From assembly GCF_022012435.1 (NCBI RefSeq), contig NZ_JAKLUA010000022.1, forward strand, positions 1 through 64,000: a stretch of 64,000 nucleotides of DNA. The letters run 5' to 3'. The notes beneath the pieces were generated by a model that saw only the letters and a list, made by a program, of their open reading frames with translations, ran no database searches and had not been told where the DNA came from. The translations under genes were made by a program, and so were the position numbers. Below are positions 53,778 to 64,000 of the stretch, one piece after another. Every line of letters begins with the position of its first letter. Positions within the stretch are counted from its first letter, which is position 1. The stretch comes from Bradyrhizobium zhengyangense (GTDB lineage Bacteria; Pseudomonadota; Alphaproteobacteria; Rhizobiales; Xanthobacteraceae).

Positions 53778-56450
53778 CTACTTCGTTTTCCCCGCCAGCT
53801 TCTTGATCGCCGCCTTGATCGACGCGGCCGCATCATCATAGCCCTCCCACGCCTTCGATCGCGCCAAAAGGCCCGGCACAGTCCGCACCGTGTAGCGCTT
53901 CGGATCGAGATCGCCCTTCACCTGCGCCCAGGTCACCGGCATCGACACGGTCGCACCATCGCGCGCACGCGGCGACAGCGGCGCCACCGCGGTGGACAGA
54001 CGATCATTGCGTAGATAGTCCAGAAAGATCTTCCCGTTGCGCAGCTTCTTGGACATGTTGAGCAGGTAGCGCTCGGGATCGTCATCGGCCATCCGCCGGC
54101 AAACGCCTTGCGCGAAGGCTTTAGCTTCTTTCCAGCTCACTTTGTCGCGCGCGCCGTGGAGCAGCGGCACCACGACGTGGAGACCCTTACCGCCGGTGGT
54201 CTTGCAAAAGCTCTCCATGCCGACGTCGGCGAGCCGCTTCCTCATCTCCTTGGCCGCCTCGACGACATCGGCGAACTTCACATCCGGTGCCGGATCGAGG
54301 TCGAACACCAGGCGGCCCGGGGTATCATAGGCGTCAGGCGCGCAATTCCAGGGATGCAGTTCGACGCCGCCTATCTGCGCGACCGCAGCGAGCCCCTCGA
54401 CGCGGTCGATCTGCAAATAGGGCTTGCGATCGCCCGAGACCTTGGCGAGCTCGAGCAGGTTCGATGTGCCCTGCATGGCGTGGCGCTGAAAGAACTTCTC
54501 GCCGGAGATGCCGTCGGGTGCGCGCAGGATCGAGCAGGGACGGCCCTTCAGATGTTCGATCATCCAGGCGCCGACGGCCTCGAAATAGCGCGCGAGATCG
54601 AGCTTCGTCACGCCCTCACCGTCGCCGCCGTCAGGCCACAGCTCCTTGTCCGGCTTCGAGATGACGACGCCCATGACCTCGGCAGTGCCGGAGTCCTTTC
54701 GCTTGTCGGCCTTCGGCGCGGCGCGCTTCCGGGCCGAGGGTTTTGCCAGATTGGTATCCACGGGCGTCTCCGCCTCGACCTCCGCGGCCGGCTTATCCTG
54801 CCGCAGGCCCTTGAAGGCAGCCTGGCGGATATTGCCATCGGCCGTAAAGCCGGCGAACTCGATTTCGGCGACGAGCTCGGGCTTCAGCCAGTGCACGTCG
54901 CGAGTTTTCCTCGGCGCATTCTTGCCGCCGAAGGGACTTTCCTTGGCCTCCAGGGTCTTCAGCGACGGCATGATGCGCTTGACCTTGTCCGCACCAAAGC
55001 CGGTCCCGACCATTCCGACGAAGGCGAGATGATCGCCCCGATGCACGCCCGCCATCAGAGAGCGGAATTTTCCATTGGTGGTCTTGTAGCCGCCGATGAC
55101 GACCTCGTGCCCGGCGCGACATTTGGCCTTCGTCCAGCTCTCGGTGCGGCCCGAACGATATGGCGCGTCCAGCTTCTTCGACACCACGCCTTCAAGCTCG
55201 AGCTTGCAGGCCGATTGCAACACCGCCTCGCCGCCGCTCTCGAAATGCTCGACATAACGGATTTGGCTCGCCTTCGTCTTGCGCGTCTCCAGCAATTCCT
55301 TGAGGCGTTCCTTGCGCTCGCCGAGCGGCAGGCGGCGATAGTCGAGGCCCTCGGCGAAAAGCAGATCGAAGGCGAAGAAGATCAGCTCCTCGGTCTTGCC
55401 GTCCGACAGGGCGGCCTGCAGCGAGGAAAAGTTCGGCGCGCCATTGTGGTCGAGGGCGACGATCTCGCCGTCGATCAGCGCGTCGGGCAACCCGTTCGCC
55501 TCCTTGGCGATCGATGCGAACTTCTCGGTCCAGTCGAGGCCCTTGCGCGTCTTCAGCGTCGCCTCGCCGTCCTCGACGCGCAGCTGAACACGGTAGCCGT
55601 CGAACTTGATCTCGTGGCACCAGCCATCCGACGCCGGCGGCCGCTCTACCGGGGTACAGAGCTGCGGCTCCACGAAGTCAGGCATCTCCGAGGCCTTCTT
55701 GGCCGTCGTCGCAGTCGTCGCTTTCTTCTTCAACGTTTTGCCGCTCTTCAGCGCCGCGCGGGGCGCAGGCTTGACCGTGCGCCCTTTCGTCTCTTCGGCC
55801 CGGTTGGATTGCCAGACCGCATCGGCCTTGCCCTTGCTCTTCGCCAGCATGAACGGTTTTGGCGCGCGCCCCTTCCCGCCTGCGATCTGTTCCATCGCAC
55901 GGCCGGAGGCCACGGACTTGTCCTCCGCCAAAATATCCTCGTCCTCGCTGGCATAGTCGTCGCGGTGCTTGATCAGCAGCCAGTTGGTGCGCTTCTCGCC
56001 GCTGCGATTGCGCATGCGAACCAGCACCCAGCTGCCGTGCAGCTTGTCGCCATGCAGGGTGAATTTGAGGTCGCCCTTTTTGAAGCCGGCTTCGGGATCA
56101 TCGGATTCCCAGGTGCCGCGGTCCCACAGCATCACGGTGCCGCCGCCATACTGCCCCTCGGGGATCGTTCCTTCGAAATCGCCATAGTCGAGCGGATGGT
56201 CCTCGACTTCCACCGCCAGCCGCTTGTCCTGCGGATTGAGCGAGGGTCCTTTGGTTACCGCCCAGGACTTGAACACGCCGTCGAATTCGAGCCTAAGATC
56301 GTAATGCAGCCGGGTCGCATCATGTTTCTGGATCACGAAGCGCCGTTGCTTTGAGGGCGCGACCGCTGCCTTGCCCGACGGTTCGGGCGTCTTTTCGAAG
56401 TCACGCTTCTTTCGATAGGTGGAGAGTTTTTGCAGCACGACCGGTCCCAC
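53778..56450 (-). CDS. ligD: ATP-dependent DNA ligase D (NHEJ)
   Basis: An 890-residue three-domain NHEJ enzyme. The 3'-phosphoesterase domain comes first (about 35-190; KHDATRLHYDLRLEFDGVFKSW and EGTIPEGQYGGG). A Lys-rich linker follows, then the ATP-dependent ligase (about 260-565; adenylated Lys282 in EIKFDGYRVQL). The primase-polymerase domain is last (about 610-880; VFDLDPAPDV and KTTGGKGLHVVVPL). It joins double-strand breaks with Ku. GTG 56450 is taken as start; GTG 56438, which gives a more family-like MLQKLSTYRKKRDF, is possible. It is divergent from ku. Confidence 0.94.
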   Translation of the reverse strand: MGPVVLQKLSTYRKKRDFEKTPEPSGKAAVAPSKQRRFVIQKHDATRLHYDLRLEFDGVFKSWAVTKGPSLNPQDKRLAVEVEDHPLDYGDFEGTIPEGQYGGGTVMLWDRGTWESDDPEAGFKKGDLKFTLHGDKLHGSWVLVRMRNRSGEKRTNWLLIKHRDDYASEDEDILAEDKSVASGRAMEQIAGGKGRAPKPFMLAKSKGKADAVWQSNRAEETKGRTVKPAPRAALKSGKTLKKKATTATTAKKASEMPDFVEPQLCTPVERPPASDGWCHEIKFDGYRVQLRVEDGEATLKTRKGLDWTEKFASIAKEANGLPDALIDGEIVALDHNGAPNFSSLQAALSDGKTEELIFFAFDLLFAEGLDYRRLPLGERKERLKELLETRKTKASQIRYVEHFESGGEAVLQSACKLELEGVVSKKLDAPYRSGRTESWTKAKCRAGHEVVIGGYKTTNGKFRSLMAGVHRGDHLAFVGMVGTGFGADKVKRIMPSLKTLEAKESPFGGKNAPRKTRDVHWLKPELVAEIEFAGFTADGNIRQAAFKGLRQDKPAAEVEAETPVDTNLAKPSARKRAAPKADKRKDSGTAEVMGVVISKPDKELWPDGGDGEGVTKLDLARYFEAVGAWMIEHLKGRPCSILRAPDGISGEKFFQRHAMQGTSNLLELAKVSGDRKPYLQIDRVEGLAAVAQIGGVELHPWNCAPDAYDTPGRLVFDLDPAPDVKFADVVEAAKEMRKRLADVGMESFCKTTGGKGLHVVVPLLHGARDKVSWKEAKAFAQGVCRRMADDDPERYLLNMSKKLRNGKIFLDYLRNDRLSTAVAPLSPRARDGATVSMPVTWAQVKGDLDPKRYTVRTVPGLLARSKAWEGYDDAAASIKAAIKKLAGKTK

Positions 56451-56494
56451 ATCCTCTAATCGCGTTGAAGCCTATCACGGCAAAAGTCCCACCC

Positions 56495-56519
56495 GGAACC
56501 AAAACCCTGGCGGGTGGTT
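56495..56519 (+). promoter_or_regulatory. Sigma EcfG-type promoter of ku
   Basis: GGAAC (56495-56499), 17-nt spacer, GTT (56517-56519), 37 nt before the ku ATG. It interleaves with the opposite-strand ligD promoter: the two -10 triplets lie inside each other's spacers. Confidence 0.68.
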
Positions 56520-56527
56520 GGAGTTCC
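56503..56527 (-). promoter_or_regulatory. Sigma EcfG-type promoter of ligD
   Basis: On the minus strand GGAAC (56527-56523) is followed after exactly 17 nt by GTT (56505-56503), about 53 nt before the ligD GTG. It overlaps the ku promoter almost completely, in a nearly symmetric arrangement. Confidence 0.66.
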
Positions 56528-56556
56528 AAAACGCGTTGAAATCACTGGAGAATGGA

Positions 56557-57441
56557 ATGGCCCCGCGCGCTTATTGGAAAGGAACGTTGAAACTCTCGCT
56601 GGTCAGTTGCCCGGTCGTGCTCTATCCGGCGACCACGGCCGCCGAGAAGACACGGTTTCACATGATCAACCGCGAGACCGGCAACCGGCTCAAGCAGCAG
56701 ATGGTGGATGCCAAGACCGGCGACGTCGTCGAGAGCGACCAGAAAGGCCGCGGCTACGAGCTCTCCAAGGGCAAATATGTCGAGATCGAGCCGGAGGAGC
56801 TCGAGGCCGTCCAGATCGAGAGCAACCACACCATCGACATCGAGAGCTTCGTGCCGAGCGAGGAGATCGATCAGCGCTATCTCAACCACCCCTATTACAT
56901 TGCGCCCGAAGGCAAGGCTGCGATCGACGCCTTTGCCGTGATCCGCGACGCCATGAAGGACCAGGATCGCGTGGCGCTCGCCAAGATCGTGCTGACCAAT
57001 CGCGAGCACATCATCGCGATCGAGCCGCTCGGCAAGGGCCTGCTCGGCACCACGCTGCGCTTTCCTTACGAGCTGCGCGACGAGGACGCGTTTTTCGACG
57101 ACATCAAGAGCCCGAAGATCACCAAGGACATGGTCGAGCTCGCCGGCCACATCCTGCACACCAAGGCCGCCCATTTCGACCCGAGCAAATTCAAGGACGA
57201 ATACGAGACTGCGCTGAAGGCGCTGGTGAAGCGCAAGGCGAGCGGCAAGAAGATTGAGCTACCGGAGCCCGAGGAGCGGCCGAGCAATGTTGTCAGCCTG
57301 ATGGATGCGCTGAAGCAGAGCTTGAAGGGGCGCGGCGGGAAGAAAACCGCGGCGAAGTCGCATGCGCGACGGGCGACGGGGCGGCGGCACGCTGCCAAGA
57401 AGACGCACCGATCCACAGCGCGGCAGAGGAAGGCGGGTTGA
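56557..57441 (+). CDS. ku: Non-homologous end joining protein Ku
   Basis: A 294-residue bacterial Ku that binds DNA ends and recruits LigD. The core starts MAPRAYWKGTLKLSLVSCPVVLYPAT and includes FHMINRETGNRLKQQM, the SKGKYVEIEPEELE segment, and HPYYIAPEG. The C-terminal tail from about residue 255 is extremely basic (repeated KK, RR, AKKTH), longer than the minimal Ku and likely to bind DNA. The frame is open upstream; ATG 56557 has GGAG 6 nt before it. It is divergent from ligD with an interleaved promoter. Confidence 0.95.
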   Translation: MAPRAYWKGTLKLSLVSCPVVLYPATTAAEKTRFHMINRETGNRLKQQMVDAKTGDVVESDQKGRGYELSKGKYVEIEPEELEAVQIESNHTIDIESFVPSEEIDQRYLNHPYYIAPEGKAAIDAFAVIRDAMKDQDRVALAKIVLTNREHIIAIEPLGKGLLGTTLRFPYELRDEDAFFDDIKSPKITKDMVELAGHILHTKAAHFDPSKFKDEYETALKALVKRKASGKKIELPEPEERPSNVVSLMDALKQSLKGRGGKKTAAKSHARRATGRRHAAKKTHRSTARQRKAG

Positions 57442-57448
57442 TTTGCTC

Positions 57449-57529
57449 CGTCATTGTGAGCGCAGCGAAGCAATCCAGGATCGTTCCGCGGAGGGACTCT
57501 GGATTGCTTCGCTGCGCTCGCAATGACGA
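57449..57529. repeat. Palindromic repeat, CGTCATTGCGAG family, copy 3
   Basis: Left end CGTCATTGTGAG, inner arms GAAGCAATCCAG and CTGGATTGCTTCG, right end CTCGCAATGACG. A compact copy between the convergent ku and kdpE genes, where it may act as a terminator for both. Confidence 0.85.
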
Positions 57530-57560
57530 TATGGAAGCAGAATCGCGTCCCAACAGGAAG

Positions 57561-58250
57561 TCAATCCCCCGCCTTCAGCCGGTACCCGATCCCCGTCTCC
57601 GTCAGCACATATTGCGGGCGCTCCGGATCGGCTTCGATCTTCTGGCGGAGCTGGCGGACATAGACGCGCAGATATTGCGCGTCGGTCAGCTCGTCCCAGA
57701 GCTCCTTGAGCAGGAATCTGTGGGTCAGCACCTTGCCGGCATGCTGGACCAGCACGCGCAGGAGATCGTATTCCTTCGGCGATAGCTTGATTTCGCGCTC
57801 GCCGAGCTTGACGATGCGGCGGACGAGATCGACCGAGAGATCACCAGTGCGAAACACCGGACGCTCACCCTGCACCTGCAACTGATGCCGTAGTGCGGCG
57901 CGCAGGCGCGCCAGGAGCTCGTCCATGCCGAACGGCTTGGTCAGATAATCATCGGCGCCGAGATCGAGCGCCTGCACCTTGCCGGCCTCGTCGCCGCGGC
58001 TCGACAGCACCACGATCGGCACGCTCTCGTTGCGGGCGCGGATGGTGCGCAGCAGCTCATGGCCCTGGATGTCGGGCAGGCCGAGATCGAGAATGATCAG
58101 CGCGGGCTCTTCGCTGAGCTTCTCCAGCGCGACCTTGCCGTTCGACGCCTCCAGGATCTCGTAACCCTGCGTCGACAGCCCCATCCGCAACAGCTTGCGG
58201 ATCGGCGGCTCGTCGTCGATCACCAAAACCTTGATCGGGGCAGCACTCAT
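57561..58250 (-). CDS. kdpE: Response regulator KdpE
   Basis: A 229-residue OmpR-type regulator. The receiver domain has the DDE acidic pocket (VIDDEPP), phospho-acceptor Asp55 (LIILDLGLPD), and Thr/Ser and Lys in VLSSRGDE and YLTKPFGMDEL. The C-terminal winged helix has SPKEYDLLRVLVQHAGKVLTH and TETGIGYRLKAGD. It activates kdp transcription under K+ limitation or osmotic stress. ATGA overlap with kdpD; last gene of the operon. Confidence 0.96.
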   Translation of the reverse strand: MSAAPIKVLVIDDEPPIRKLLRMGLSTQGYEILEASNGKVALEKLSEEPALIILDLGLPDIQGHELLRTIRARNESVPIVVLSSRGDEAGKVQALDLGADDYLTKPFGMDELLARLRAALRHQLQVQGERPVFRTGDLSVDLVRRIVKLGEREIKLSPKEYDLLRVLVQHAGKVLTHRFLLKELWDELTDAQYLRVYVRQLRQKIEADPERPQYVLTETGIGYRLKAGD

Positions 58251-60970
58251 GCGGCGGTATCCAATGCTTTGGTCTGCGCCGGAACCGGCAGACGAATGGT
58301 GAGGATGGCGCCGCTGCGGTCGCTGCGATTGGCAGCCGAGATCGTGCCGCGCATGGCTTCGACGAAACCGCGGGAGATGGCAAGCCCGAGCCCGGTGCCG
58401 GGACGCACGTGGTCGCCTTTCTGCACGCGATAGAACTTGTCGAACACGCTTTCGAGCTCAATGGGCGGAATGCCGGCACCCTCGTCCACGATATCAAGCA
58501 CCACCTGGTCGCCCTCGCGCCGGCTCTTGATCGCAATGGTGGTCTCAGCCGGTGAATATTTTGCCGCATTGTCGAGCAGGTTGAACAGCACCTGCTCGAA
58601 CAACACCGCGTCGAGCTCGAGCATCGGCAGATCGGCAGCCAGGATCAGCTCCACCTTGTGAGCTGTCAGGATCTTCGAGGCCCTCCGCAGTGCGCTGCCG
58701 ACGATCTCGCCGAGATCGTGCAGCGCCGTATTGGGCACGATGGCGCCGGATTCGAGCTTGGTCATGTCGAGCAGATTGGCAATGAAGCGGTTGAGCCGCT
58801 CGGACTCGTCGATCACGGTCGCCAGCAGGTCGCGCTTCTCGGTGTCGGACAGCGCGCCGGCGAGATCGCGCATGGTCGAGGCTGCGCCCAGCACGGACGC
58901 GAGCGGCGTTTTCAGATCGTGGGAAATCGAGGTCAGCAAAGCCGAGCGAAGTCGTTCGGACTCGACGGTGCGCTTGACCCGGTCCATGTCCTCGACCAGC
59001 AGCACGCGCTCGATCGCGAGCGCGCCCTGGTCGACCAGCGCGTCCAGCAGCCGGCGCTGGTCCGGCGTCAGCAGCGGGCCGTTGCGATCATTGTCGATGC
59101 CGATCACGCCGATCGGACCGCGCCCAGTGCGCATCGGCAGGAACAGCCGCTTGGCGCCCGGCAACGTATCCGAGCCACGGCCGGCGGGGCGGTCATTGCT
59201 CCAGGCCCAGTTGGCGGCGGCAAGATCGGCCTGGTCGAGCTGGTCCTCGGGCGGATAGCCTGATTTCACCGTCAACAGGCCATCCTCCGGCAGCAGCAGC
59301 ACCACGCGAACTTTCAGCATTAGCGCGATCTGATAGGCCGAGGCCCACAGCACGTCATCGAGCGTGGCCGTGCCGGCGAGCTTGCGGCTGAAGGCGTAAA
59401 GCTGCTCAGTGGTCCTGATGCGGCCGATCGCGGTGTCGGCCTGCGTGCGCACGCGCGCCGCCACATTGGACACCAGGATCGCGATCAGCATGAAGAAAAA
59501 GAACGCCGCGACATTGGTCGGATCGGTGATGGTGAAGGTGTAGACCGGCGGCAGGAAGAAGAAATTATAGGCCAATGAGGCTGCGATGCTCGCAAGCAGC
59601 GACGGCCACAAGCCGTAGCGCACCGCGACCGCGACCACCGCGGTGAGCAGCACGAGGTCAACATTCTCGATGCCGAACCGCGGTTGAAGCAGCTCCGCGG
59701 CGCCGAGGCCGACCAGCACGACACCGAGCGATTTGAGATAGGGCAGCGGATTGAACGGTTCGGTCCGCGCGGCGGTCTGCACGGCCGTCTTCGGCGCCGC
59801 CTCGTCCAACAGCTCGTCGCCGGGGATGACATGAACGCTGATATTGCCGGCACGGCGCACCAGATCGTGCACGACAGAGCCGCGCGCCATCTCGAACCAG
59901 CGCGAGCGGGTCGACTTGCCGATCACGATCTGGGTGACGTTGTTGCCTTGCGCGAAATTGATGACGTCGTCGGCGATGCGGCGGCCGACCGCGGGAATCG
60001 TCAGCGCCTCGCCGCCCAGCGATTCCGCAAGCCGCAGCGTGTCCGCCAGCCGGTCACGCTCCTGGTCCGAGAGCTGGAGCGAGCGTCGCGTCTCGATCGA
60101 GATCGCGGTGAATTGCGCATGCAACCGATCGGCCAGCCGCTTGGTATAACGCACGAGCCCGGCCGCGCGCGGATCCTCGCTGACGCAGACGAGGATGCGC
60201 TCGCCCGCGGCCCACGGGCCTGCGATGGCGTTCGCCTGCATGTGATTGAGCAGCTGCTCGTCGACGCGCTCTGCCGTGCGCCGCAGCGCCAGTTCGCGCA
60301 GCGCAGTCAGATTGCCCGGCGAAAAGTAATGCTCCAGCGCCCGCTCGGCCTGCTTGGGAACGTAGACCTTGCCTTCACGCAGGCGCTGGATCAGGTCGTC
60401 GGGCGTGAGGTCGATCAGCTCGATCGCATCGGCGCGGTCGAAGATCGAATCCGGCACGGTCTCGCGGACCCGGACATGGGTGATCTGGGCGACGACGTCG
60501 TTCAGGCTCTCGATATGCTGGATGTTGACGGCGGTATAGACGTCGATGCCGTGGGAGAGCAGCTCCTCGACGTCGAGATAGCGCTTGGGATGACGGCTGC
60601 CGGGGGCATTGGTGTGCGCGAGTTCGTCGACCAATGCGATCTTCGGCCGCCGCGCGATCACGGCATCAAGGTCCATCTCCTCGACGATCTGGCCGCGATA
60701 GTCGAGCCGCTTGCGCGGGACGACCTCCAGTCCCCGCACCAGCGCCTCGGTCTCGGCGCGGCCATGGGTCTCGACGAAGCCGACCACGACGTCGATGCCG
60801 GCCTTGCGCCGGGCATGGGCGCTCTGCAGCATCTCGTAGGTCTTGCCGACGCCGGGCGCGGCGCCGACGAATATCTTCAGCTTGCCGCTCGCGCTCTCCT
60901 CCCGGCGCGCGGCTTCCAGCAGCGCCTCGGGCGATGGACGTTGTTCGGGATCGCGGCGCTGCTGAACCAT
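58247..60970 (-). CDS. kdpD: Osmosensitive K+ channel sensor kinase KdpD
   Basis: A 907-residue sensor kinase. The N-terminal KdpD domain has the Walker A motif GAAPGVGKTYEML (about residues 37-49), then a universal-stress-like domain (RILVCVSEDPRA). Four closely spaced TM helices (about 400-500) and a GAF-like region follow. The HisKA domain has His684 in SISHDLKTPLASVLG, and the HATPase domain has FNLLDNAAKYSPA and GTGLGLAISRGF. It starts at ATG 60970, 39 nt after kdpC. Confidence 0.96.
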   Translation of the reverse strand: MVQQRRDPEQRPSPEALLEAARREESASGKLKIFVGAAPGVGKTYEMLQSAHARRKAGIDVVVGFVETHGRAETEALVRGLEVVPRKRLDYRGQIVEEMDLDAVIARRPKIALVDELAHTNAPGSRHPKRYLDVEELLSHGIDVYTAVNIQHIESLNDVVAQITHVRVRETVPDSIFDRADAIELIDLTPDDLIQRLREGKVYVPKQAERALEHYFSPGNLTALRELALRRTAERVDEQLLNHMQANAIAGPWAAGERILVCVSEDPRAAGLVRYTKRLADRLHAQFTAISIETRRSLQLSDQERDRLADTLRLAESLGGEALTIPAVGRRIADDVINFAQGNNVTQIVIGKSTRSRWFEMARGSVVHDLVRRAGNISVHVIPGDELLDEAAPKTAVQTAARTEPFNPLPYLKSLGVVLVGLGAAELLQPRFGIENVDLVLLTAVVAVAVRYGLWPSLLASIAASLAYNFFFLPPVYTFTITDPTNVAAFFFFMLIAILVSNVAARVRTQADTAIGRIRTTEQLYAFSRKLAGTATLDDVLWASAYQIALMLKVRVVLLLPEDGLLTVKSGYPPEDQLDQADLAAANWAWSNDRPAGRGSDTLPGAKRLFLPMRTGRGPIGVIGIDNDRNGPLLTPDQRRLLDALVDQGALAIERVLLVEDMDRVKRTVESERLRSALLTSISHDLKTPLASVLGAASTMRDLAGALSDTEKRDLLATVIDESERLNRFIANLLDMTKLESGAIVPNTALHDLGEIVGSALRRASKILTAHKVELILAADLPMLELDAVLFEQVLFNLLDNAAKYSPAETTIAIKSRREGDQVVLDIVDEGAGIPPIELESVFDKFYRVQKGDHVRPGTGLGLAISRGFVEAMRGTISAANRSDRSGAILTIRLPVPAQTKALDTAA

Positions 60971-61009
60971 CAGGCCAATATAATCATCCTGATATTGCCG
61001 GCCTAGACG

Positions 61010-61615
61010 CTACTTCGCGGACGCACGATCCAGCGCGAGATTCAGCGCCAGAACGTTAACCCTGGGTTCGCCGAGCAGGCCGAGCCAACGGCCCTCGGTG
61101 TTGGCGGCGACGAGTGTCTTAAGCGACTCTTCCGGAATATTGCGCGCCTTTGCCACCCGCGGCACCTGGAATTGCGCGGCCTCAGGCGAAATGTCGGGGT
61201 CGAGACCGCTCGCCGAGGTCGTGACCAGATCGACCGGAACGGGGGCATTCGGGTTCTCGGCCTTAAGCTTGTCCACATCCTCCTTCAGCCGGTCGGCCAG
61301 CGCCTTGCTGGTCGGGCCGAGATTGGAGCCGCCGGAATTGGCCGCGTTGTAGGGCGCGGACACTGTCTTGGTCGAATCATTGGGGTCCGGCGCCAGCGTC
61401 GCCGAGGGGCGGCCGTGGAAATATTTGTCGTCCTTGAACTCCTGCCCGATCAGGGCGGAGCCGATCACCTTGCCGTCCTTCTCGATCAGGCTGCCTTGCG
61501 CCTTGGCGGGGAAGATCGCGCCGGCGATGCCGGTCATGGCGAGCGGATAGGCCAGGCCTGTGATGGCGGTGAGCACCAGCAGAAGGACGATGGCGGGGCG
61601 GATTTCTCTGAGCAT
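61010..61615 (-). CDS. kdpC: K+-transporting ATPase subunit KdpC
   Basis: A 201-residue single-TM subunit that stabilises the KdpA-KdpB complex. N-terminal membrane anchor (IRPAIVLLLVLTAITGLAYPLAM), GSALIGQEF, then KYFHGRPSAT, and the C-terminal SGLDPDISPEAAQFQVPRVAKAR signature. The open frame extends 25 codons upstream into a palindromic repeat; ATG 61615 (MLREIRPAIV) with GGAGAAAAT upstream is the start. Confidence 0.95.
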   Translation of the reverse strand: MLREIRPAIVLLLVLTAITGLAYPLAMTGIAGAIFPAKAQGSLIEKDGKVIGSALIGQEFKDDKYFHGRPSATLAPDPNDSTKTVSAPYNAANSGGSNLGPTSKALADRLKEDVDKLKAENPNAPVPVDLVTTSASGLDPDISPEAAQFQVPRVAKARNIPEESLKTLVAANTEGRWLGLLGEPRVNVLALNLALDRASAK

Positions 61616-61635
61616 GTATTTTCTCCAGTTTCTCT

Positions 61636-61722
61636 CGTCACGCGAGGAGCGAAGCGACGAAGCAATCCAGGCTGTCAACCGCGGAGACATTTCTGGATTG
61701 CTTCACTTCGCTCGCAATGACG
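61636..61722. repeat. Palindromic repeat, CGTCATTGCGAG family, copy 4, inside the kdp operon
   Basis: Left end CGTCACGCGAG, inner arms GAAGCAATCCAG and CTGGATTGCTTC, right end CTCGCAATGACG. It lies entirely in the kdpB-kdpC gap, starting 3 nt after the kdpB stop and ending 20 nt before the kdpC start. Confidence 0.85.
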
Positions 61723-61725
61723 AAC

Positions 61726-63840
<2,115 letters not shown>

Positions 63841-63857
63841 GGAGGTCACTCCGGAAA

Positions 63858-64000
63858 TCAGAAGAGGTTGCCGGCGTTCATCGCGAGATGCTCGACGATC
63901 GGGCCGAGCGCGAGCGCCGGGAAGAAGGTCAGGCCGCCCATGATGAGAATCACGCCGACGACGAGGCCGACGAACAGCCCGCCCGTAGTCGGGAACGTGC
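63858..64000 (-). CDS. kdpA: K+-transporting ATPase subunit KdpA, C-terminal fragment (cut by window end)
   Basis: Reading the minus strand from the window end gives the last 47 residues of KdpA: a TM helix (GLFVGLVVGVILIMGGLTFFPALALGP) and the conserved end IVEHLAMNAGNLF, then TGA at 63860-63858. KdpA is the K+-selective channel-like subunit. The 5' end and any kdpF lie outside the window. Confidence 0.9.
   Translation of the reverse strand, partial: TFPTTGGLFVGLVVGVILIMGGLTFFPALALGPIVEHLAMNAGNLF

Noticed and set aside
54108..56354. A 748-codon open frame on the plus strand opposite ligD
   Set aside because: It mirrors the whole ligD gene, has no recognisable domain, and its composition (Leu, Ala, Arg, Asp, Gly, His-rich) is typical of antisense frames in high-GC DNA. 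LigD has all three domains intact.

Overview
The window is chromosomal DNA from an alphaproteobacterium, almost certainly Bradyrhizobium. The gene at 3488-4657 matches, residue for residue at every catalytic position I can recall, the D(-)-tartrate dehydratase characterised from Bradyrhizobium japonicum. The high GC content, the dispersed palindromic repeats, the pqqABCDE cluster and the GGAAC-type stress promoters all fit. I see no tRNA, rRNA, CRISPR array, integrase or complete insertion sequence. The window reads as stable core and accessory metabolism, not a mobile island.

Layout. 0.3-7.5 kb: malonyl-CoA decarboxylase, two membrane proteins, tartrate dehydratase, and a minus-strand amidase / glutathione peroxidase / DUF3297 operon. 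7.7-12.9 kb: a PQQ biosynthesis operon (pqqA, only 26 codons, then pqqBCDE) that runs into an S33 aminopeptidase and a small conserved protein. 13.1-17.8 kb: a three-subunit 2-oxoacid:acceptor oxidoreductase (korCAB type). 17.8-21.3 kb: a membrane protein, two exported proteins, and an ArsR / SRPBCC / small membrane protein / DUF1801 operon with a visible double-palindrome operator. 21.4-26.2 kb: the stress trio spoVR-yeaH-prkA. 27.4-34.9 kb: a six-gene sugar-phosphate operon (tal-pgi fusion, gnd, zwf, pgl, gntK, HAD phosphatase) for the oxidative pentose-phosphate and Entner-Doudoroff routes. 35-53 kb: a large alpha-glucan/trehalose block, with malQ and a GH15 enzyme on the minus strand, divergent from glgE-like, treS-maltokinase, glgB, glgX, treZ and treY. 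53-57.4 kb: a PHA-granule-type protein, a DUF3309 peptide, and divergent ligD and ku (non-homologous end joining). 57.5-64 kb: kdpABCDE, with kdpA cut by the window end.

How it fits together. Several unrelated blocks point to the general stress response (sigma EcfG). GGAAC-N17-GTT or GGAAC-N18-GTT promoters lie in front of ku, ligD, the DUF3309 gene, prkA and malQ. Trehalose, glycogen turnover, end joining, PrkA and Kdp are all typical starvation, desiccation or osmotic functions.

The most unusual protein is the GlgE-like enzyme heading the trehalose operon. It keeps the GlgE fold signatures, the nucleophile Asp and the downstream Asp. The general acid Glu is replaced by Lys, the conserved Arg two residues before the nucleophile by Ala, and the maltose-1-phosphate binding loop is altered. 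It nevertheless sits intact beside a TreS-maltokinase fusion that should make maltose-1-phosphate. Other points for follow-up are the interleaved divergent ku/ligD promoter, the peptidase overlapping pqqE, and a palindromic repeat lodged between kdpB and kdpC.
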